The position numbers and the translations under genes were made by a program. This document shows positions 8,097 through 13,751 of a stretch of 13,751 nucleotides of DNA, piece by piece. The stretch is from Blastocladiella britannica. Taxonomy: Eukaryota; Blastocladiomycota; Blastocladiomycetes; Blastocladiales; Blastocladiaceae. The DNA is taken from assembly GCA_025349905.2 (NCBI GenBank), contig MU625027.1, forward strand, positions 1 to 13,751. The letters run 5' to 3'. The notes under the pieces were generated by a model. It was given only the letters and a program-made list of their open reading frames with translations. It was not told where the DNA came from and did not search any database. The first letter of the stretch is position 1. Each line of letters begins with the position of its first letter.

Positions 8097-11000
8097 CTAT
8101 TTGTTAGATTTTGGTCGACTCGATGATGTTCGACTTTGTGGTGGTTCGCTACTGGGCTGCCCGAGCGGCGGTAGACTTGTCCGTCGATTGGACAGCGACG
8201 GCATGGACATGGATGACGACGTCTTGGCCAAGAGCGATCGCGATTGGACCGATGGACCCAACTGAGATGTTGGCGACTTATATATTTATATGTCAGTTGC
8301 TTGGTTCATGGCAAATGAAAAAAAAAAAAAATGAGCACGACCTTTTTGCCGCTCATGCTCGTTGGTCCCATAATCCCAACGTTGGGCCGGCTTCCGAAGT
8401 GCCGGTGCAAGCTGTCCTCCCGCGCTTGGATCTCAAGCCGAAGCCGATGCGATTCCTCCTATCGATCAATCAATCCTTTTGACTTAGAAGTAAGTTTTGC
8501 TGATGGAAACCAATGGACAGTACCGTCAAAAAAGAAATGCTCTTGTCGCGCCGCTCCACTTCCAGCTCGAGCAAATGGATCTTGTCCACGTCCTCCTGCC
8601 GCGACTCGCGATGAATGTACCGGACATCGGCTACTTCGACACTGGAGTTGAAATGGATATGTCAATCCGAAAGCGAATCATAATTGAAAAGACATGGAAA
8701 CGTACGCTCGCGTCAGCCGATCAAGCTCGCCCTTCATGTACCCCTGCGCGGTCTCAAACTCGGCCAACATCATCCGGTCTCGCTCCACGTGCTCGAACCG
8801 GAGTCGATCGAGGTCGGCCGCGGCGGTTGTTTGCACCTGCGCGAGCTGCGTCGAATGGGTGCGGACGAGATCCGTTCTGTAATACGTTGGAATTCATCAG
8901 TCTCTGAAATCCACAAAAACAAAGTGAAAATGCGCACATTTGCGCCTCTAGGTCCTGCTTGGTCTGCGCATAAACCGCCTTAGAACGCTCCAAATCGCGA
9001 TCCAGCTCGGCTTCGCGCCGCGCCGCCTTGACGGTACTTTCAGTTGACTCGGTCTCCAAGGCAGTGATCCGCGCACTAAACTCGGCCCGCAACGCATTGA
9101 CAGCCAGTGTGTGCTCGCCCTGAATCCGAGACATCTTGGTCTCGTGTGCATACTCGGCCTCGGCTACCCGCTGCAAGCCAACCGTGCGCTCGCGGTCCAG
9201 TTCCACTGCATGTGCTTCCATGGCTTGTGCGAGCGCGCGCTCGGACGCAGTCACGGCAGCGGTTGCTGCTGCCAGCTCCTCGTTCAATGCCTTTTTGTAC
9301 AACTATTGTGAGATTCCTTGGCTGTAACCGAGAGGTAAAAAGAACGACATACGTCGCGCTCAAACGCAAGGGCCTCGATTTGCATATCCGCGGCGTCGGC
9401 GCGCTGCTTCAGCTCGTCCACTTGCTCTGTAAGCGCTTGAACTTGCCGCCGTTCAGTCTCCAGGTCAGTACTGAGGCCAGGCACCACTCCGAGCTCCGAT
9501 TCCAGTCGCTCCGTTGATAATTTTTGCTGCTCGAGTGCCGCCGTTACAGCCGCCAGCTCTGCTTTCAGCATCTCGCTGTCGCGCTGGGCCGCCTGCGCCG
9601 AGGAAGCGTTCGCGTCGCACGTTTCCATCAACGCGGCATTCCCGGACCGCATTTGGTCCAGTTCGAGCGTCAGTGCGTCGCAATGGACCCGTAGCTCAGC
9701 AATTTGCCGGCCAAACGTCCGTTCTTGTGCCCTTGCAACCTCCACCGCGGCCTTGAGCTCGGCCAACACCGCGTCTTTGCGGGACGATTGCACTTCCAGC
9801 TCCTTTGCTGCGCGCGTCCAGTGCACCACTTGTTCTTGCTGCAGTTGCGCCGCGGAATCGGCGGCTGATTTCTCTGACGCGCGAGTCGTATTCAGAGCCG
9901 CTAGATCTTGTGCGTGCTGGGTACGGAGTTGGGCCATGTCTCGAGTCCATTGGGTCCGGGCAGTGCTCAGATCGGATGCAAGTTTCGAGGTGGAGGCGTC
10001 GCGGGCGGCGAGTAGTGTTGCAAAGTCGGCTTCCTTTTCCGCCAGTTGGAATTGCGTGCGTTCTAGGACTGCTTCCAGGGACGCAATCACGGTCCCCGAT
10101 TCGTTTGTTGCCTGTGTGTCCATTCATTTGTCAGTCTTGTCTGATAAGAGGAGAGAAAAATATAAGGTACCTGGGCGAGCGACGCGCGTTCCTGACTTGT
10201 ACGCAATTCCGCCGCCTCCAGTTCGGCCTCCAGCTCCGAGACTCGGACCGACGCAGTGTTCAAGTCCGCGCTCAAGTTTCTGTGGTGCTCAAGAATATGA
10301 GGTGACGCGATCAGAGCACAGAAAAAAAAGGTACCACGAACTTTTCCACCTCGCGCAACTTGAGCACCAAGTCCTTGGCCTCGCGGTCCTTGTGCCGCAG
10401 CTTTTCCTCCAACCGTTTTCGCTCGAGCGCAAACTCGCGCGCCGCCGCCTCGCCCGTCCCCCGCGCAGCCTCGGTATCGCGTCTCGCCGCCGCCAAATCG
10501 GTACGCACACGTTTGAGCTGGTTCTCGAACTCTGCGGCAGCACGCGTCCACGTCTCGGTTGCGCGCGAATGTGCATCTGCATCGGTGGCCCTTGCTGCCG
10601 CTAGGTCTTGCACTGCGCGCTGACTGGCGGCCAAGTCACGCAGAGTCTGGTCATGGGCCGCTGCCAGCGCGGCGGCAGCAAGACGTTCTCCGTCGAGGTC
10701 AGCCGCAAAAGCCGCGGCACGCGCGTGGCCTGAGGCGGCATCTGTGGCGGAGGCCGAGGCGGCGCCGCGGGCATGGGCGAGATCGTTTTGCAGAGATGCC
10801 ACAGTGTCAAGGGCGGCGTTGCGGGACTCCTCGGTTGCGGTGAGGGTGATGGCTTGGGAGGCGAGTTCGGTTTGCAGATGCGCGACCGCGCGCTGGTGCG
10901 ATTCGGTTTCGGCGGCATGCGCTGTAATTTGGGCTTGGATCTCAACTGCGTGGGCCGCGAGTGTAGCGCTGGCATTGCGCTCGTGCTCTTCTAGCGCGTG

Positions 11001-12190
11001 AGCTGTAGATTTGGGGTTGTTGTGAGTTCGATGGGTCCGTGCAACAAAAAAACACGGGTCGTACCCAGCGCCTGTGCGGATCGCTGCGCGTCCGATACTC
11101 GCGCTGCCTTTTCGGACTCCAATTGCGATTGGGTCCTTTATAAAATGGGGCTCTGTTAAGTACAGCAATCGAATTCACAAAGAAGAGTGCGTACTCGCTC
11201 AGCTGCTCTTGAAGAGCTCGCGACTGCTGCTCCAGGATCGAATACTCGCGCGCTTGCTCATCCACTTTGACCATGACCTGCTCGTACTTGCTGTAACAAA
11301 AAGTAGTGAGTCCCTTGTACATAATCACACAAGAAATAAACGTACAGCTCCGCCTCGACCCGCCGCTTATCCGCCTCGTTCAACTGCCGCGCACATTCAG
11401 ATCTCACCCGATCCAGCTCCATCGCCGCCTGACTGACCAAAGCCCGGTTCCTTGTCTCCAGATCACTCACCACCGTTGCATGCTGAACCGTCACCGCTGC
11501 CATCGTCTCATCCAAATGGGCATGCGCCTGTGTCCGAACCAAATCCACTTGCTCCTGGTGATTTCGTGCCGCACCCACCAATTCCTGCTCATAAGCCTGG
11601 ACGACCGCGGCCATGGCGGCCGAGTGGTGGTCGTTGCGCACATGCACGGCCGCAATCACTTTGGTCAGGTGCGCAATCTTCTTGGACAGCTTGTACGCCA
11701 GCTGTGGGGTCAGGTCCGCCAAGGACTCGGTGTCGTCGCCGCTGGCATCGCGCAAGTCTGCGGTGGTGGCGGTCGTCACGGTTGTAGTTGATCCAGTGAT
11801 GGTGGGTATTGCCAGGGGAGTACTGGACGAAGGACGGCGGCGGCGCGGAGATGTTTGCGATGCCGGCGGACCTGGACCTCCAGCAGGGCGAACATTTGCG
11901 TTCATAGTGTTTTTGTCCGTACCAGATGCAATGGTGGTTGGCGATGTGGAGAATGGGCCAGGCGTGCGGCGACCAGTGATGCGCGAGGACAGCTTCGAGT
12001 ACATGGCGTTAGCATTGTTGGCATTCTGCTCGTCCGCCGAATCCATGGCCAAGAGCGAGTTCCAGGAAACGAGAGCGGCATCGGGGAGCACGTGGGCGGC
12101 TGTTGCGCCGACTCCTCGGAGATTGGACGACGAATCGGGTCGCCGGCGAGCGGTGGATGCAGCAGCTGGTGCAGCAGTGCTCGAGATCAT
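8097..12190 (-). CDS. FAM184-like giant coiled-coil protein, 11 exons, complete
   Basis: Exons on the minus strand: 12190-11346, 11290-11195, 11135-11065, 11002-10335, 10287-10171, 10111-9353, 9302-8938, 8876-8706, 8641-8524, 8458-8342, 8261-8097. They sum to 3,492 nt with every phase closing, giving 1,163 aa. Residues 1-155 are disordered and Ser/Thr/Pro-rich. Residues about 164-190 read QLAYKLSKKIAHLTKVIAAV followed by HVRNDHH, which matches the SKKIAxLTKVI signature at the head of the FAM184 domain of animal FAM184A/B. About 850 residues of near-continuous Ala/Glu/Gln/Arg heptads follow, then LHRHFGSRPNVGIMGP and a basic Ser/Pro tail ending RPKSNK. Family function is poorly known; a cytoskeletal or scaffold role is inferred from the coil. 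Introns are 47-80 nt; seven of ten donors begin GTAC. The weakest junction is the last intron (GTCGTG donor). A generic myosin-tail-like coil is the alternative if the signature is chance. Confidence 0.78.
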
Positions 12191-12331
12191 GATAATTCGT
12201 ATTTGATTGGGAATATCGATTTTGGGAAACCTCTAAAATCATTGACGTCATCCGTATATCACAGAAAGACGCTTCTTATTTTGCCTTCGTCTTTCGACAC
12301 CTCCCTCACGGCCCACCAAAAAGTATTTTGG
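12191..12331. promoter_or_regulatory. Bidirectional promoter, FAM184-like / MIT gene
   Basis: 141 bases lie between divergent start codons. Elements seen: ATTGG at 12206-12210 (a CCAAT box read toward the minus-strand gene), a perfect TGACGTCA palindrome at 12243-12250, and A/T-rich stretches on both sides. No strong TATA box in either direction. Shared control of both genes is an inference from the shared space. Confidence 0.55.
12243..12250. promoter_or_regulatory. CRE/ATF-type bZIP site TGACGTCA
   Basis: Perfect 8-bp palindrome, the canonical site for CREB/ATF-family bZIP dimers (Atf1, Sko1 and relatives in fungi). It lies 53 bases from the minus-strand start codon and 82 from the plus-strand one, so it could act on both. 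Binding is not shown. Confidence 0.5.
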
Positions 12332-13412
12332 ATGGCAGCCCCTCCTACCATGAATACCAACATGAACCGAGCCGCCCTGGACGCCGGCATGTACTGTCTG
12401 CGCCGAGCTGCTGACGAGGACTCGAAAGGGGTACGATACATACCGCAGATAGCTCTATTCAACCACGTACTCAATCCAAATATTGTAGAATACCGCGGCC
12501 GCAGTCGACCTTTTTGCCGCGGGCATCGACTCGGTGTTCATGTCCTTGCCGCCCCTGCAGTCGTTACCTTCACCCATGGTCTTGGCGTTGCACGCGCGCA
12601 TCACGCACATTGCCGCGCATTTGGCGCACGCGGCGGGCGTTTCGCCTGCGTACGCCCCCGCGTATGCTGCCGCATCGTCAACTGGACCACCAACCAATGC
12701 CGTGGCCATCCAGCATCATCACCACCAGCATCACCAGCATCACCAGCAACGGCAATTGTGGCAATACCAATCAATGCCCCCACCCCCACCCCTTCCAACT
12801 CTGTCGGACACCTTCATCCACGCGGCGGTAGCGGGAGCAGTAGCACTAAAACAGTCCCCGATCCCCGACGCCGTGACGGGCGCATTGACGGCGGGAATCC
12901 GGTCCTTACAGTCCCTGGAGTCCACGTACGGGCTCAAGGATAAAGTGATTTCGCTTGGGAAAGCGGGCGTCTCGAAAGCAGTGGAAGTGGACCGGACGTA
13001 CCAGGTACACGAAAAAGTCGGGACTGCGCTGCTCACGTCACTGTCGGCGGTCACGCAGGCCGCGGTGGCGTACAAGAAGGCGCCGAGCTATGCGGACGTG
13101 ATGGTTACGGATGGTGGATCTTTGCCCATAATCGAGGGAGGGCCTCAGCAGTTGTTGTTGCAGCAAGGGGATGGGGCGACGGTGGATCCGGGACCACCGC
13201 CGCAGCCACCATCGGGCCAGCAGCAACAGCAATTGCTGCCGCCGCCGCCTCCACTGTCATCAGCGGCGCTCGGGAGCTTGTATGGAGGGTCCGAGATGAT
13301 GATGATGGGAGGTGGATCAGTGCCTCCACCACCAGCAACTACAGCTGGTCTAGACGGGCAGGTGGCCAATGGTGGGCGGGGTGCGAAGTTGCTCGGGTAC
13401 CTGCTGCCCTGA
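12332..13412 (+). CDS. MIT-domain protein
   Basis: Exon 1 is 12332-12430, the intron is 12431-12488 (58 nt, GTACGA...TTGTAG) and exon 2 is 12489-13412, giving 340 aa. The splice joins RRAADEDSKG to NTAAVDLFAAGIDSVFMSLP. The joined segment (about 12-58) has the MIT pattern: A-rich helix, D-x-x-G-N turn, A-V-x-L-(F/Y)-x-x-G-I-x-x-L helix. MIT three-helix bundles bind ESCRT-III tails and act in endosomal sorting, cytokinesis and autophagy (family knowledge). The middle carries a His/Gln run and a Pro run (residues about 107-136). Residues about 139-232 are helical, with GLKDKVISLGKAGVSKAVEV and DRTYQVHEKVGTALL, as in fungal MIT proteins with a C-terminal amphipathic region. The tail is Gln/Pro/Gly/Met low complexity ending LLGYLLP. 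ATG choice: the first in-frame ATG; later ATGs at 12350 and 12362 are possible. It shares a promoter with the coiled-coil gene. Confidence 0.72.
12711..12749 (+). repeat. CAG/CAT/CAC codon repeat (His/Gln tract)
   Basis: Thirteen consecutive CAN codons encode mixed His and Gln, including two perfect copies of the 9-mer CAGCATCAC (12726-12743). A Pro-codon run follows at about 12777-12794. This looks like replication-slippage expansion inside the MIT gene's linker. Confidence 0.85.
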
Positions 13413-13545
13413 ATGAAATTCTAGTTCATTTCTTCACATTCTTCCCTTTTGAGCGAACAATCGACCAGCAAGAACAAGGACGACGACGACAACGGACGAC
13501 GAGCTGAGAGACGGACGCTTCTTTATAAACTATTAATATATCCTT
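13413..13545 (+). promoter_or_regulatory. Intergenic region with TATA box before the mitochondrial gene
   Basis: 133 bases between the MIT stop and the next ATG. TATAAA is at 13524-13529 and a second A/T block TATTAATATA at 13531-13540, very close to the ATG at 13546. The upstream 60 bases are rich in GAC/AAC triplets (about 13477-13503). The TATA lies closer to the ATG than usual, so transcription may start at or just after the ATG; see the findings. Confidence 0.4.
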
Positions 13546-13701
13546 ATGCTGGCACGCTCGGCTGCCGCCCTCCGCTCCCGCGCTCGTGCCGCCGCTTCCG
13601 GCGCCGCATCCCGTATGACCGCTCCGACGCGCCGCGGATACGTTGCACCTTCAGCGGCCATCAGCATGGCACGTGCCGCCAAGTACCTTGTCGCCGGGTC
13701 C
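13546..13701 (+). CDS. First exon of a mitochondrially targeted protein, 3'-partial
   Basis: ATG at 13546 opens MLARSAAALRSRARAAASGA and continues with RMTAPTRRGYVAPSAAISMA and RAAKYLVAGS. It is rich in Arg, Ala and Ser with no acidic residue across 52 codons, a textbook mitochondrial matrix presequence; RRGYV is a plausible processing-peptidase site (R-x-Y type). The frame runs into what looks like an intron at 13702 (GTATTTC; GT at 13698 is the alternative), and the window ends about 50 bases later inside it. The mature protein is therefore not visible and its function cannot be named. Confidence 0.65.
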
Positions 13702-13751
13702 GTATTTCTTTCATCCATATTGATGCCACGCCGCCATTTTACTGAAAAAAA

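Noticed and set aside
10319..10334. A GT one codon earlier (10338) as donor for the fourth coiled-coil intron
   Set aside because: GTACCT at 10334 fits the GTAC preference better; both keep frame with the acceptor at 10288, so only one residue differs.
9753..10604. Plus-strand ORF of 283 codons over the coiled-coil gene
   Set aside because: It lies opposite continuous heptad repeats with matched splice sites; its own sequence is Ser/Arg/Ala noise.
13449..13745. Plus-strand ORF of 98 codons beginning before the mitochondrial gene
   Set aside because: It starts at a TTG and overlaps the presequence in another frame; the ATG at 13546 gives a far better protein.
1..13751. CRISPR arrays, tRNA or rRNA genes, transposons
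   Set aside because: No regularly spaced repeats, cloverleaf, rRNA core sequence, transposase or reverse transcriptase motif was seen.

Overview
This is a eukaryotic nuclear window, most likely from an early-diverging, zoospore-forming fungus; Blastocladiomycota is my best guess, not a proof. The reasons are very small introns (47-125 nt), intergenic gaps of 41-155 bp, GC-rich exons against T/A-rich introns, and the gene content: a V-ATPase c subunit, an RPAP3-like TPR protein, a FAM184-type giant coiled coil, and a tryptophan-rich ankyrin-like repeat gene of a kind I associate with Blastocladiomycota.

Layout. 1-1662 (+): 3' part of an alpha-solenoid (armadillo/HEAT-like) gene whose frame changes twice. 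1704-3460 (+): WW-rich ankyrin-like gene broken by several frame changes and a stop, almost certainly a pseudogene. 3762-4453 (+): small four-pass membrane protein, 3 exons. 4510-6162 (+): RPAP3-like TPR co-chaperone with one short intron. 6255-7065 (-): complete 5-exon V-ATPase proteolipid subunit c, 160 aa. 7221-8040 (+): low-complexity protein of unknown function with small introns. 8097-12190 (-): 11-exon coiled-coil protein of 1,163 aa with a FAM184-like signature. 12332-13412 (+): MIT-domain protein of 340 aa. 13546 to the window end (+): first exon of a gene with a mitochondrial presequence.

The genes are packed head-to-head (vma3/7221; FAM184/MIT) across 155 and 141 bp shared promoters, and tail-to-tail (RPAP3/vma3; 7221/FAM184) across 92 and 56 bp. 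No operon-like pathway links them. RPAP3 (R2TP co-chaperone), V-ATPase c and the MIT protein are housekeeping or endomembrane functions. The contrast between the decayed left 3.5 kb and the intact right 10 kb is the main structural feature. The clearest unusual signals are the GTAC-type 5' splice sites, several stop-free introns of 3n length, a perfect TGACGTCA site in one bidirectional promoter, and a repeated TxSxPRxR motif at both ends of the unknown protein. I found no clearly new multi-gene system. Exon models come from reading frame continuity plus GT/AG sites; none could be tested against transcripts.
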